Below are positions 38,752 through 51,351 of a stretch of 64,000 bases of DNA, one piece after another. Where the stretch lies: positions 248,001-312,000 of the forward strand of contig JAIWNF010000004.1 of assembly GCA_025093555.1 (NCBI GenBank), in the 5' to 3' direction. The stretch comes from Circinella umbellata. Its lineage: Eukaryota > Mucoromycota > Mucoromycetes > Mucorales > Lichtheimiaceae. The position numbers and the translations under genes were made by a program. Every line of letters starts with the position of its first letter. Positions within the stretch are counted from its first letter, which is position 1. The notes under the pieces are model-generated. The model saw only the letters and a program-made list of their open reading frames with translations. It had not been told where the DNA came from and did no database searches.

Positions 38752-40704
38752 CGTTTTAATTTCAAAAAGAAAAAAAGAACAGTTGAAAAGTTGAAAAAGT
38801 TGTCCCTCTTTTATAACTTTTAAGATTTTTAAAAGCAGTCAGAGTATTGCAAGATTTAATTGGCTGTAATTAAAACCGCCCTTTGGAAGAATTGTGCGCC
38901 TTTGTACTTTTTTCCTTAAACGCCAAAAAGAATTGAATCACATTTAACGTCCGTTCACCGCGCATAATCAAGAATTTATTGGTCTTTTTCAATTGATGGC
39001 GATGATCTTCTTATGTTGAAGTTATCTGTTTTAGTTGCTTGTAGTAAAATTAAAACATAGTTCATAGCTCTTCGTTTTTTTTCAACTGATTGATACATTA
39101 CCCATTGTTTTATACTTATAATAAAAACTCCCGTGCATCTTTTCTTCAATTTCAATCGTTCATTGAAACACGCTCCTTTTTTTTTCTCTCTTTTGATCGG
39201 ATTAAGTATAATATTTATTCTGAACGCATCTCTATATAATACTTGTATACACAAAGACAAATCAACTACTTTGAGAATTTTTACACTATAAAATAGCTTT
39301 TTTTTTACTTTCTAAACAAAAAGTATTATTAATTACTTTCATTTTATTTGATTCACTAGAATACATTGACGCATTCTACTTCAACTGTATTTCTGTCGAA
39401 AAAAATATATTTATAAGCACTTTATCATCCATCCACCCGCATCAGTATCTGTATTTGATCCGTCAAGAGCACTGGGTTTGTATAAACATATTCATCTTAG
39501 ATTCACATACTTTTTTTACAGTCATTGATTAGCAGAACGCTGTGCTCTGTCGGATAAGAATGAATAATCCACACAAGATTAAATAATACTCTAATACACA
39601 CACCCCTTCTTCCATGTCTCTGTTTACTATTGATACTGGTATTTTATTTTATTTTTCTCCGGGGAGATGATATAGCTTGTCCCAATAACTATTGATAAAA
39701 AATGGTGTTATGGATATGGATTGATATTATGCTTCGTATACTTCGATTTGGATAGTATGAAATAGCGGGATCATTGGGGCTATGTTATACATATTATCAC
39801 GGAAATAGTTATAAATTATTCTATGGATTGTTTTTTTTTTTGAACAATGGTATTTGCTGTTATTTATTATGGGAACGGTTAAAATATGATCATTTTTATA
39901 AAATAATATAGAAAATGTTGTAGCATAAATAATGTATGGTATAAAAGATATAATGAACTGAGACGAGTAATACCATTTCGACATCTCTGGGATTAGATCA
40001 CTTGAAAAGTATAGATATAAAAAGCTTGATGAATCTTGGAAGTAATAATTCCCAATCACACTTCCTAATGATTTACACCAACCACAGATTTACAGGGATC
40101 AATTCTTTCACCACTTCTGTATTCTCAATATTAATAACCTACCAAGTTTGCTTAGGAACAATACCAGCTTCATTCCGGCATTCCCATCCAACAACCGCTA
40201 CCATACACACCCAATTGTTCTGAATGCTTAAATTGGGATTTGTTTATATAGACACAGGCATTATAAACAACTATCTTACTGAGCAAAGCATTTTCGTACA
40301 GTTTGCTTTCTTTTCGTGCATCCGATTTTTTGGAGGATTGGATAAAGCAACACAGAACAAGAAAAAAAAAACAAAAAAAAAGTATCAAATGCTACATATG
40401 ACGAGACTGTCAGTAGTGTTTCATTCAATGAAATATTAATTGAACAAAAGTATACTAGGTATCATGATATTGTTATGGAGACGTCACGCTAGTAATGAAT
40501 AAATCTCTTAAACAGATATATATAATTAAAGTTCTTAGTCTGTAAGATTTCGATATGTTTTAGAGTGGTTGTTTTACAATAAGTGATTAAAATATTTAAC
40601 TTTTTACAAAATATTTAACTACTTACAAAATATTTAACAAACTACAAAGTATTTAACTTTTTACAATCCAAATTAATAAGAGTATTCTTAAGACAATGTT
40701 TCCT
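38752..40704. other. Gene-poor interval
   Basis: Mostly AT-rich. A minus-strand stretch of 110 codons (39727-40059, hydrophobic, e.g. SSQFIISFIPYIIYATTFSI) may be the relic of a membrane protein, but it has no start context or recognisable family. Three to four tandem copies of an ACAAARTATTTAACT-like unit lie at about 40584-40661. Confidence 0.4.
40584..40661. repeat. Short tandem repeat, about 20-bp unit
   Basis: Repeated phrase ATATTTAACTWWTTACAAA with small variations, about four copies in a row, just downstream (in gene direction) of family copy B. Confidence 0.6.
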
Positions 40705-41147
40705 CTAATAATCTAATTTTTTTTTAATACGTGCTAGCTCTTCTTCATGCTGTTTTTCTTTGTCTCTCAATTCAATAATTGCTCTTTTAACGTTGATTTT
40801 CCATGTTTCATTTTCATTTTCAGGAGCAGTGGTGGCTTCACGCTCAGGAGTAGAAGTGGGGGTCGTGGCCTCACATTCCGCAGTAGGAGTGGGAGTCGTC
40901 GTTTGACGTCGCGACGGAGCGAAAGACAAAGCGCGTTGGCTATATCGAACGCGCTCGCCACTTGCGAAAATGATGTTTATTCCGTCTATAATAAACGATC
41001 CCCTGATCTTTTAAAGTGGAAGAAAGCGGAACTACAGAAGAGATTGAGATATTGTTAGACATAAAAAAAGTAAGATTATTAAAATAAAACTTACTCTTGC
41101 TGTTCCGCTTTCACCACATGTTTCAAGCCACCAGTGTTGATATTCAC
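40705..41147 (-). pseudogene. Degenerate two-exon gene family, copy B (5'-truncated)
   Basis: Only the end of exon 1 survives (NINTGGLKHVVKAEQQ, about 41098-41145), followed by the same GTAAGT intron as copies A and C. Exon 2 begins DSAFFHF, then lacks roughly 39 nt relative to copy C. It resumes in another frame as RGSFIIDGINIIFASGERVRYSQRA, and continues into a Thr/Pro-rich linker and a charged coiled-coil tail (ELRDKEKQHEEELARIKKK) ending at 40705. The 5' end abuts copy C directly, head to tail. Confidence 0.62.
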
Positions 41148-41150
41148 ACA

Positions 41151-41565
41151 CTACTCCTGAGCCTGACGCTCAGAAGTTTGAGCGAAAGACAAGCCGCATT
41201 GGCTATATCTAACGCATTCCCCACTTCTGGAAATAACCGGTTGTACTGTGACGTTTACTCCATCAAGAGTAAAAGATCCGGTGATCTTGCTGTTGTAGTA
41301 GACCGAAGTGGCCAAATGACTCTCAAAATGTATATATGCAGAACTATAGGAAAGATTGAGAAATTGTTAGACATAAAAAAATAAGAGTATTAAAATAAAA
41401 CTTACTCTTGTTGTAAGGTTTTGGCTACATGTTCCAAGCCAGCAGTGTTGTCATTTAATAAGAATCATACACTTGCTGGCATGATTTTTCTCGTAAATCA
41501 ATTCCTAACAAGCGAACTTGAAAAGTTGGTCGCCAGCCACCTACACATTTAACAGGGTTTGTCAT
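41151..41565 (-). pseudogene. Degenerate two-exon gene family, copy C
   Basis: Exon 1 (41406-41565) starts MTNPVKCVGGWRPTFQVRLLG and runs to QQVYDSY, then hits a stop. A single-base deletion relative to copy A explains this, because the shifted frame resumes as AGLEHVAKTLQQ up to the donor. Exon 2 (41151-41343) is open: DSAYIHFESHLATSVYYNSK, ITGSFTLDGVNVTVQPVISR, SGECVRYSQ, then a stop at 41151. The exon 2 sequence is the best guide to the ancestral reading frame of the family. Function unknown. Confidence 0.65.
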
Positions 41566-41825
41566 TATAAAAAAGATCTCAAAAGAGTGGTAAAGATAAC
41601 TACAGTGTTTTTGGCCCGGATAACAAGATGTATGAGGCAAAAAAAATTAATTGTTCTCAATTAGGAAATGACCCCTAGTAGGGAGATTATTCTATTGTAA
41701 AATGATTAATGGTATTTTATATATGGGTTGGAACTTATAATTATTTAAAAATGATAACTAGCTATTTGTCATACGTACTGTAAATCTAATATTTGACCAA
41801 ATTATATTGTTGAAGTAACTAAATA

Positions 41826-42571
41826 TTATTGTTCGACATCCATTTTGCCACAGAGAGTGTTGCATTTTACTTTTTTGTTCCCTTTACACTCAAAGGTACA
41901 TGTATTTTGAACGTCTTCAAGGAGATTATTATTGCTGCTGCTTCTGCTGCTGCTGCTATCTGTAAATGTTTGTAGTGCTATAATAGAATTTGGATCTGTT
42001 AATACTAAATTCTATTGCAGCTACAGTTAACACTTTCGAAGACGTACTTATCACTTCAAATAAACTCGATTCCATAGCACTGGATTCAACGGCAGTAGTT
42101 CGACTAATGGTAGATTCATTATTAATGGTCCGGTTGTTAACAATGTTCTTGGTAGCACTAACATAAGTAGAATTTTCATCTCCACATACGCAATTATGAA
42201 CTCTCCATTATATTTTCTCCTGGTATTAGGATTTCTTCCTTCTGTTTTTTCTCCCACGCCTTTTTATTGTTGGAGTTATATTCCATTGTGACACTATTGA
42301 ACCAATCCATGGCACCAAAAACTTTTTTTTAATATTGACGTTAATAAAGTAATAATGTATGAACTTTTTTCTCTCTTACGCTTTATGCTTACCTGTTTAA
42401 TCTCAGCAACATGTCATAGTCAAAGGTGATTGGGTAAATCCAAACGTCATATTCTTTTATATTGGCTTTCGCTGCCTCATTTACTTTAGCCGTGTCGTGT
42501 TTTTCGCGTTTTTTTTTTTTTTTTGTATTTATAATCAGGTGACAATGAAATTGGTCATATTCTTCTTGCAT
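41826..42571 (-). pseudogene. Broken gene with Cys-rich C-terminal motif
   Basis: Exon 1 (42393-42571) encodes MQEEYDQFHCHLII ... KEYDVWIYPITFDYDMLLRLN with a strong GTAAGC donor. It joins in frame to an acceptor at 42294-42295, giving SVTMEYNSNNKKAWEKKQKE, but this frame stops at MESS. One shift later the sequence continues as NCVCGDENSTYVSATKNIVN and ends FYYSTTNIYR stop. After a further stop there is DSSSSRSSSNNNLLEDVQNT and CTFECKGNKKVKCNTLCGKM, ending at 41826. The spaced Cys residues suggest a small zinc-binding fold. I do not recognise the family. Transposon origin is possible given the neighbouring repeats. Confidence 0.5.
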
Positions 42572-44055
42572 GCTTTAAATTTCACAAAAATAAACCACCG
42601 GACTCTTCCCTTGACTCGGACAAGTCAAGTCCTGTGTCTCACGTTTTGCTTATTTCAAGTATTTTGTATGGGAAGGAAGAAGAGAGTCCGTTTGATCAAG
42701 TCTTTATTAGGATATTATCAATTAGTCGAATCATTATATAGTTTTTAATTCATTCTATTATTTTGTATCGCTGGTTTCCAGTCGTCGTTTATATCCCTGT
42801 CCTCCTATATTTTATTGGTAGGGATAAGTCATTTTCTTATTTCTCCACATATGGTATCCCTAAGTTTTATATTTTGTATCTCATTCTCGAATTATTATTA
42901 GTTTAGTGTGATAGTGTATTTCTGAAAAAGTAATGAATCAAAGGGATGAAATTTTTCTTGCGTAAGTGATATGTAAAAAACACAAATCAGTTTATCGTAT
43001 TTTGAATCAACCATATTTTCGAACAATTAAAAAAAAAACCTTCCTTTTGGCGTAAATTTATAGAAAATTTAATAATCAAGAAAAGGAAAAAATTAACTGA
43101 TGATATACATGTTAAGGTAAAAAAAAAAAGAAGTGGAAAATAATGAGCTATTGGGGTGTAGGGATTGGCCCTCGACCAAAAGTACGTATGAGTTTTCGTA
43201 GCTCGTTGATTTGCAGTAATATTCAAAATGCGTATTAGCTTGAAACGAATAAAAATAAAGTATGTATTAATGTAAAAAAGCAAAGCCCAGAAATAATTTC
43301 AAAGCAGATTATCTACAGTTATATATTTATCAATCAAGCAGCAACTTTCACGTTGGAACATATCCGTCATCAAAAAAAAAAAAAAAAAGTAATCAATAAG
43401 TCGATCCAAACAACTCCTCCTTGGATGACAAATCAATAAGCTTTTTTAGGCTACTATTTAAGAAATTGCCATGATATTATTATTATCACGTATTACTATT
43501 GGAAACTTATTTTGATTGCTTTTTTTGTTTTTCATGGTGTCAAATATTATCTATGGACTGCTTGAGTAACAACTAATAGTTTGTAATTGTAATTGGCAGA
43601 TACAATGTCTGCAGTTGAATAAGTTGTCAAGATAAACTCCGTACATGATGCATAATATAAATGTTGTCAATTAAAATGTCATCGTAACAAAAAATGTGTA
43701 ATGAATAACAGCAGTATAGTGAATGTGTCCGAAACAAGTCCATTTAATATGTTTGTAATGCTAGTAAGCAATCACATATAAGTATACTTAAGTCCGAACA
43801 CAAAACGCACAGCATTCAACCCATTAACAAATAAATTTAGACGAATGTTTGAATGAAAAAATAAAAAACAAAAGATATATGTACGTTATATATATATATA
43901 ACAAGAAGAAAAATAGCAAGTCACTACATAGTAATACATAATATGAAAGAGGATAATAACATCGAACAAAAGAACCAAAAAAAGAATAAAAAAAAAAAGA
44001 GATGAGGAAGGGGAATAATGAAGCAGTAAAAAAAAATAACAAAGCTTTTTTTTTT
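42572..44055. other. Intergenic DNA
   Basis: AT-rich. Contains 3' flank of the PAP2 gene. The open frames 42497-42748 (+) and 42987-43283 (-) lack motifs. A (TA)n run is at about 43889-43901. Confidence 0.4.
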
Positions 44056-45717
44056 CTAGAATTTAGTGTTAGGATCACTATTGTTATAACTGGATGAACC
44101 TGCTATTGCTGGTTCACGATTATAAGAAAAAGTTTGTTGCTGCTGTGAATCATTATTATAATGATGTGTCGTTTGCATTGCAAATGCATTATTAGTGTTG
44201 TTGTTGTTATTGTTGCTGTTGTTGGAGGCTTCATTTAATAATCCATGTTCACTATCGAGTTGATATCTTCCATTATCAGTATTTGCTGCAGCTGGATTAT
44301 ATAAAGGTTCTTGATTATATCGTAAAAGTCGATCATTAGGTGACTCTCCATTTTTGAAATAATGAATTCTGGTTTTGAATGGATTATTACTCGTTGAATG
44401 AGAAAGTGATGGGTAATATTGTCGATAAGAAAACCAAGCAGATGCCGAACCTTAAATAATAATAATTATAATGTTATTAATTAGCCACAGAACAAAAACA
44501 CTAATTTTGCCTTCCTTATATATACCTAATAAAGCACCAATAAAAACATCTTGCCAATGGTGTCTATAATCTTGTGTACGTGAAATAGCAACTAATAATG
44601 CACCAATAAATGGAAATGCAAAGATAAATCCTTTATATGTATGCTATAAATACTATCATTAGTCTTCCTCGCTCTTTTTTTAATACTTTTAAATACATAA
44701 AGTAATCATAGAATTGATACATACACCTCTTTGATCAAACATCTGCATTTTTCCTGCAATAAACATTGCAAGATAAACTAATCCTGAAAATGAAACTATT
44801 TTTATAAATGGAAGATTAGTTTTATATAATTTTTATACAAAAATCTAGAGCATCCAGTAAAGAGGGGGTGAACAATTATAATGCTTACATGAAGAATGAC
44901 CACTTGGAAAACTTTTGAAGCCATCGACCATTTCATGAGACTCTAGATCTGAAGTACAAACTGTATAGTTTGATAATTTAAAAGGAGGATCGACGGACCC
45001 TTCTGCAGGTTGACATCGGTCAATGAAATCAGGTCTTGGCCGACCCACAGTAATCTATTTTGGAAATTGATTATAATTTTTTAGACTATTGATTTAATTA
45101 ACCATAGTAACTTATTTGTAATTATGATTTACTCCCCACTCCTTCTTTCATTCTTTTTATAGGTTTTTCAGCTCCTTATTTTATTTTTATTTCTTACCTT
45201 GATAATAGTTGTTAACATTAAACACATACTTAAACTAAGTGCAAGACCTGTTAATCAAAGAGAAGTTTTAGACTTTTCTTCTCTTCTTACATGATTTATT
45301 TTTATCTATGCATCTGTAATATACCTAAAACACCGCTGTGAAAATCAACAATACTTCGTTTAAAACCTATTGACATAATAGCAATAATAAGAATAGGAAC
45401 TGGAAGACATAATACCTATAAAAGAAAGTGTATTGTTTTCTTAGCAGCATAATAATTATTTTTTTCAGGAACAATAGACGTAGTTGTATTTTTTATTTTG
45501 CTTTGCTTACACCGACAACCCACATGGGGACTGAATCACTTGGAGAATGAGGAAATTGTATAGTTTTATCTTCAAGTGAGAATTCACGACGAAACGGTGG
45601 AATTTGGTCGATACCATAAAACGCACATGCCATAATAATGACGAGAATCCAGTCTGGTAAATAGGATAGAAAAACTCTTCTAGTTTGTGGACTTTTCCAA
45701 TCAACACTTAACGACAT
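44056..45717 (-). CDS. PAP2-type lipid phosphate phosphatase (DPP1/LPP family)
   Basis: Seven exons on the minus strand (45511-45717, 45325-45415, 45198-45247, 44889-45054, 44727-44795, 44526-44630, 44056-44450) give 360 aa. The three catalytic PAP2 motifs are present: ITVGRPRPDF (117-126, preceded by Lys from the previous exon), FPSGHSS (165-171) and SRTQDYRHHWQDV. Six hydrophobic helices surround them, as in yeast Dpp1/Lpp1. The family dephosphorylates diacylglycerol pyrophosphate and phosphatidate at vacuole or Golgi membranes. The last exon adds an unusual Asn/Gln/Ser-rich cytosolic tail of about 120 residues. Two acceptors needed choosing: 44796-44797 and 44631-44632 are the ones that avoid stops and restore the SFSGLVYLAMF and GFIFAFPFIG helices. 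Confidence 0.93.
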
Positions 45718-46455
45718 TGTTTTCAATATGTGCTGTTAAGAACCAAGAAAGAAAAAAAAGAAAAAGGTAAAGGAAGCAAAAAAAAAAAAAAAGAAAAGAA
45801 AAAGAAAGGGCTTGGTCCTTTTCCTTTCTTTTAGCTTGGTGTTGACGTTTAACCAAAAAGAAAAAAAACGCGGAGAAGTAATAGAACCTACTTTTAGAGT
45901 TCTGGGTATGAGGCTGGTATGTGCTGGTGGCCATTTCTTGGTGTAACAGTAATAGAAAAAGCCAAGACCTTTCGAATAAAAATGGTTTTTCATTATCTAA
46001 CCTTTTGTATTTGTAAGAGAGAGAGTGTGTGTGATTTAATGTACCTTTCCTGTTTTGCTTAAAAATGTACAAACACTATAATTTAAATTTGATAAAAATG
46101 TTTAATGTGCAAAAAAAAATGGTATTATTATCTATTTCATTTTGAAATGAAAAACAAAAAGTTAGAATACAGACAGCAAATGAATAATTGTTATAGATAA
46201 ACGTTTGAATTTGAAGAGAAAGAAAGAAGGGAAATGGGGAAAGGATGTTAATGCAATACGTAGTATAATAATAATAGTAGTAGTAGTAGTAAGAATAGTA
46301 GTAAAAATGGTAACAATCGTAATGGAATAGAAATAGAAATGTAGTAATATGGTAATAATAAAAGTAGGTTGTGTGTTTTGGGGATGCACTTTATAAAAGA
46401 AATGTGTATATATGGTTACTATGTTCAAAGTATGGCGGATGTACGGATGCTATTT
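45718..46455. other. Intergenic DNA
   Basis: Region between the PAP2 gene start and the 3' end of the J-domain gene. A-rich and GA-rich on the plus strand, with (GTA)n at about 46276-46292. The frames 45701-46072 and 46162-46428 (-) are low-complexity shadows. Confidence 0.45.
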
Positions 46456-48148
46456 TTAAAATGTACTTGATGTGGATCCTTCACCAGCTTGTGTAATGCG
46501 CTTATTCGGATCGACTAGCCGTTGCTCCTGTTCAATATCTTCCATATCAGCCACCGATGATATCATTAACATACATGGAAGACAACACCCAGCACAACAG
46601 AATAAAATTGACTATATATTTATACATTTAGAATGTTGATCAGGTTCGAGTTATTATAGCTGGAAATCCCTCCTTTAAATATCAATAGATGAAATTAGGT
46701 TCATGTTCACTTACCAGAGTAATAAATATCGGAACAAATACATTTGCCATTTTGACAAAACTACCATCTAATCTTCGTGCAAGTAAACCAATCAATGTAT
46801 ATGACAAAACACCTAGGACTACCAACGCAATCACACCTAGCAGCACAGTGACTTTCCCTTGATGTTGTAGTTGAGGTTGTGACGATAATCGACTAAACAC
46901 AACATAACTCCATGCCAACTGAATCATATATTTGACAGCCACCAAATACAATGGAATAAATACAATTCCCCAAGAGCATGTAATCGTATTGTCCACTCGA
47001 GTTGCAATCAAAACAAATAAAATCAATCGTAAAACAAATAACCAGAATGTTTGGAAAAACAATGTTGCCAAGATGCGTTTTTTGTGTTCAGGTGCAGACA
47101 TACGTAAAGCTGTGGATGCAGTAACGAGAAATTCAAAACACTTGAGTATGAAATGAATACCTTCGAATATAAAGTAAGGAATAAATACCACTGCCGTTGA
47201 CCACATAACTCGATTATCAAGGCGCAGTACGATAAAAATTTGAAACAATAGGAATAAGACCCAGTAAATGACAAGAATAAATTGTCGAGTGATGCCAAGC
47301 CTGCGCCTCGCTGCTTTACGTTTCGCTCGTTTGGCTTCGTCCATTTCTTCGTCGTCGTCATCGTCGTCGTGATTATCGTCAGTGTCATTAGATTTTGTGA
47401 GGGATTGAATAAAGTTGCGTATAACGAGGTAACCGATAACAAAATCAATGATCCATAGTGGGATAAATACAACACCCCAACTCCATAATACAATTTCATC
47501 AATACGAACAGTTAAAAATGCGAAAAAGATGATCAATAATGCAAAACCAAGTCCGAGGGTGCTTAACATTGTACACAACATAGATTCTACTTCAGGATCA
47601 AATAATGGACTTGCTACTGTATCCATCATTTGAAGACCTAATTCACCATAGCGATCATATACACGCCGTTTTTGTTCATCACTTAAAACCTATTTATTTA
47701 TTTATCTCCTCAAGTTAATCATCGTATTTTTATAGTATTCCAAAAAAGTTAAGTACTTTGTTACCTCGTAAGCTGTACTTATATTTTTAAACTATAAATA
47801 TATTAAATTGACAACCAATAATCCCAATCGCGTTAGTAAAAGAAAAAGCAAGAACACTTTTAATTTCGCTTTGAAAATAAAAGTTCATGTATTATTTCAA
47901 TATTATTCTACCTGATCAGCACTACCTGGATTCTTGTCAGGGTGATATCGTAGTGCCAAGCGTCTGTAAGCCTAAGCAGGAAATTAAGTTGGTTAATTTT
48001 GAAGAATAAAAAAAAAAAAAAAGGAAGTCGAGATCAGTAAAAAGGATGGGTAGTTGTGAATGAAATAACAAACCTTTTTTATTTCTTCGGGAGTAGCACT
48101 TTTTGGTACACCCAAAGTCTCGTAGTAGGCTGTTGTATTACGCTCCAT
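46456..48148 (-). CDS. J-domain protein fused to Tmemb_185A-like polytopic membrane domain
   Basis: Five minus-strand exons (48074-48148, 47912-47971, 47765-47791, 46715-47689, 46456-46611) give 430 aa. The N-terminal J domain is complete: YYETLGVPKSATPEEIKKAY, HPD at residues 35-37, and VLSDEQKRRVYDRYGE. It should stimulate Hsp70 ATPase. A membrane region of about eight to ten helices follows, built from repeats of the type W(S/T)....FIP....... seen in WSWGVVFIPLWII, WSTAVVFIPYFIF and CSWGIVFIPLYLV, with a long acidic/basic loop between (SNDTDDNHDDDDDD, then KRAKRKAARRR). This matches the TMEM185A family as I know it. A Cys-rich patch (FCCAGCCLPC) precedes the C-terminus and may be palmitoylated. 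A role as an ER or endomembrane co-chaperone is inferred. The 27-nt third exon is needed to complete the J domain. Confidence 0.9.
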
Positions 48149-48634
48149 AGAAGCCAAAAAGAAGAAGAATAAAATAAAAGTGAGTAAAAGAAGAAGAAAC
48201 ACGGCTTATTTTTCTGTTTGTTAATGTTTTGTATGTATAACAACCCGGACTATTTTTTCGTGTTCCGCAAAAAAAAAAAAAGTATTGAAAGTGGTCGCGT
48301 TTTCTGATTATTTTTTTTTTGACAGCATAAGATGACTAAACAATGAGTTGACTTCTTTATTTTAATCTTAATAGACTTTATAATTGTGCCTCTTTGATAG
48401 TAGCAACAATAACAACAATAACACTACTATATAATTGGTAAACCATTTCCCTCTTGTAGAGAACAACAATAATAACTAAAAACATACCCAGAAATAAATT
48501 ATTATCTACCACACATATCAGCTACGTACCCCTTTTCTTTTCCACCTCTCAATAAATCCCTTGTATGTTGCATAGCATTCTTTATAATTTTTATTATTTA
48601 TTTATATATACATTTACAAAGAGATAAAAAAAAA
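48149..48634. other. Intergenic DNA
   Basis: Upstream flank of the J-domain gene and 3' flank of the TBC gene (both minus strand). AT-rich with CAA-rich stretches. No gene is seen. Confidence 0.45.
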
Positions 48635-51316
48635 CTAAGACGACGACAGTGATGATAGGGAGGATACTAATGATGGTTGGTGACTACTATCATTATTAAA
48701 TTTTAAAAGACTTCTCAATCTATCATCAATTTCAAGTTCTTTGATAGATTGTTCAATTTTTTGCCGCTCTTCTTGATTATTCCATATCATTCGCTCTTGA
48801 AGTTTTACTTCTAATTGTTTACGTTTTCTATCCATCGCCTTTATTCGTCGTTCAAATCGATAAAATAATACTTCACTCGTTTCCAATGTTTTTTCCAAAT
48901 CAATTGTTCCTGTTAATTCATTGATATACTATAAAGCAAATAATTATTTTGGATATTTTAGTACACATCTATTTATGTATTCCTCTCTCTCTCACTCTCA
49001 CTCACACACACTCTATAACCCCCTTAAAATAATCGTCATTGTATCATTATCGTAGTTTATATATTACCTTGAGAATCTCATCAAATTGGTTCAAGCTTTC
49101 AAGAATAACTTGTCGATGCTGATTCAATACGCTCAAAGCAATAAACATAATCATATGCGGTGATAAATGATTTGTCCATAACACTTCCCATAATCGAATC
49201 ACATCATCCCATTCAAATTCTCGTTTGAACCACACCAATAACCATCGAAAACAAAAGAATAGATTGGCTGTTTCCGTTTCTTCCAATCTTTTATAAAGCT
49301 GTGGGTCCATAAACCGAATCAAAGAGTCCAAGGTCTTGAGTTGGCCATGCATGCCAGATTGATCCATATAAAAATTGGATTCAACACGGTCCATGAAATG
49401 AACAAAACACCAAAATGCCATTTCTTCGGTACCCATAGCAACATAGATGGGAGCTAATAGATCAGACATACCTTGTACATATCCTAGTTCAGTATTGTGG
49501 AAGTTATAGCTGACCAAAATGTCCTTCATGATTTCCATGTTGGCGTTGGTTCCAACGGCCATATTAGGGTCGGGATTTGGGAGATCTTCACCTTCGAAGG
49601 TAGATATGGTACGGTCTGTTCGATGTACATCTTTGTCTATTGATATAATATAAAAGATTAATGGTTCTTGTGGAAAGTTTTGATATATCCTATCATTGTA
49701 ATATGCAAAATATTATGATTATTATTTTTCTTACCAATTCGATGTTTTTCCAGTCGAAATTCCTCGGTTTCTCTCACGTCCAATTCGTTAAACCATCTTG
49801 CTTTGATTTCATAATATTCATCACTATTGTATATGTATAGATACAAAATAATAGCAATGAGTTATTCGTCAAAAGTAATCATCGAGTAATCAGCTACTTA
49901 CACTTTACTACGGCGAATAGCCTCTCTTTCATCAAACGTACTATCCCACGGATAGATACCCAATAAAAATTTCCATGCTTCAATGCGAACATCTGGGTGT
50001 AAACCACCACGGAAGATGAGTCCGAGTATAAATCCTTCGGCAACCCGCAATCGACCTTCTGCATCAAAATAATCAACCCATTCTTCAGGTGCGATAGGGT
50101 CTCGTCTTGTATGTGTTGGTGGAGGCTAACAACAAAAATAAAAAAGACAAACAGTTTAATACACATTTTTATTATTATTATTATTGAACTATTTTGCATG
50201 AAATATAGTATATTAATACAAACCATATTCATTTCCGGCATATCACATATTAAGGCATCTCGTTCATCTTGTAAAGTATGTTCTCCAAGATTATCTTTCT
50301 CGTCACCCCTATATATGTACATATGTATATTCGTCAAATAATTCATTGAGCTACAAGTTCAAAGCCGAAAGAAATATATTCTATTTACCATTGGGCTAAG
50401 TAATACGTTGCACGATCATAATCATTCATGGTTTCTCGAACAGTTATATTACGAGTAATTGATTGAATAGACGGCGGTAGTAATGGTAAAATAGCTTTTG
50501 ATATTGGATGATCAAGAACTTGAGCTAATTATATATATTATATGTAATCGCTTCTACTTAGTAAAGAACATAAGAAGTATATATGTATTTGAATCTTTAT
50601 TATTACCAGCTGTAGACGAAATCCGTTCTAAAACATTCCATCGAGCGTCTCGAAGCGCTTGACGTACAGGATCACCTGATGTTGCCGCTACTGATTGTTG
50701 ATTATTATTGGTACTATTGATCGCTTGCTCTCGAGTATCTGGTATATTTGTTGCTGGGCGTATAATAAGATGAGTATATTCGTCATCAGATGATCGTTGA
50801 ACAGTGGCAAATGCGCCAACAATATCCAAAATATCAAAACCTGGCCAAGGTGAAGAAGATGATCGATACCACAAAGGTTGTAATAAATCACCTCGACAAG
50901 TAGTAATTATTATAGATCCTTTATCTTCATTTACTTGCATTGCGGATGGTGGACAGACATAAAGAGAATATATATCAAATAATGGAATAATCATTGATTC
51001 ACCTTGACCCGTATGAAGCGTTACTTTTGGAAAATCTATTTCGTAATATCAGTATAACAATTTGTCATTATACGTTTGCTTAAATAAGAAAAAGAAAAAA
51101 AAATCGAACCTTGTTCCGAGGCTAAGATACCATCCAATTGTAAAAATGTTTCCAAATCCCCGGCTTCAATAAGATATTCAGGGATCCACGCAACTAAAAT
51201 ATCTACATCAGTCTTATTACGAATAATAATAATATACTATTAGTATGATATAAAGTAATGCTAATAAAAAAAAGATTGTCGTGATTCTTATGATAGATAA
51301 TAATCAACTTTATATG

Positions 51317-51351
<35 letters not shown>

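Noticed and set aside
38467..38765. Long overlapping ORFs (Gly/Leu/Ser/Cys-Gly-Leu repeats) on the minus strand
   Set aside because: They exist in all three frames only because the underlying satellite lacks stop triplets. There is no start context and composition is purely that of the repeat.
45701..46072. 123-codon minus-strand ORF between the PAP2 and J-domain genes
   Set aside because: Low-complexity Phe/Lys-rich translation of A/T tracts.
46932..47156. Plus-strand ORFs opposite the J-domain/TMEM gene
   Set aside because: Antisense shadows of conserved membrane-protein exons.
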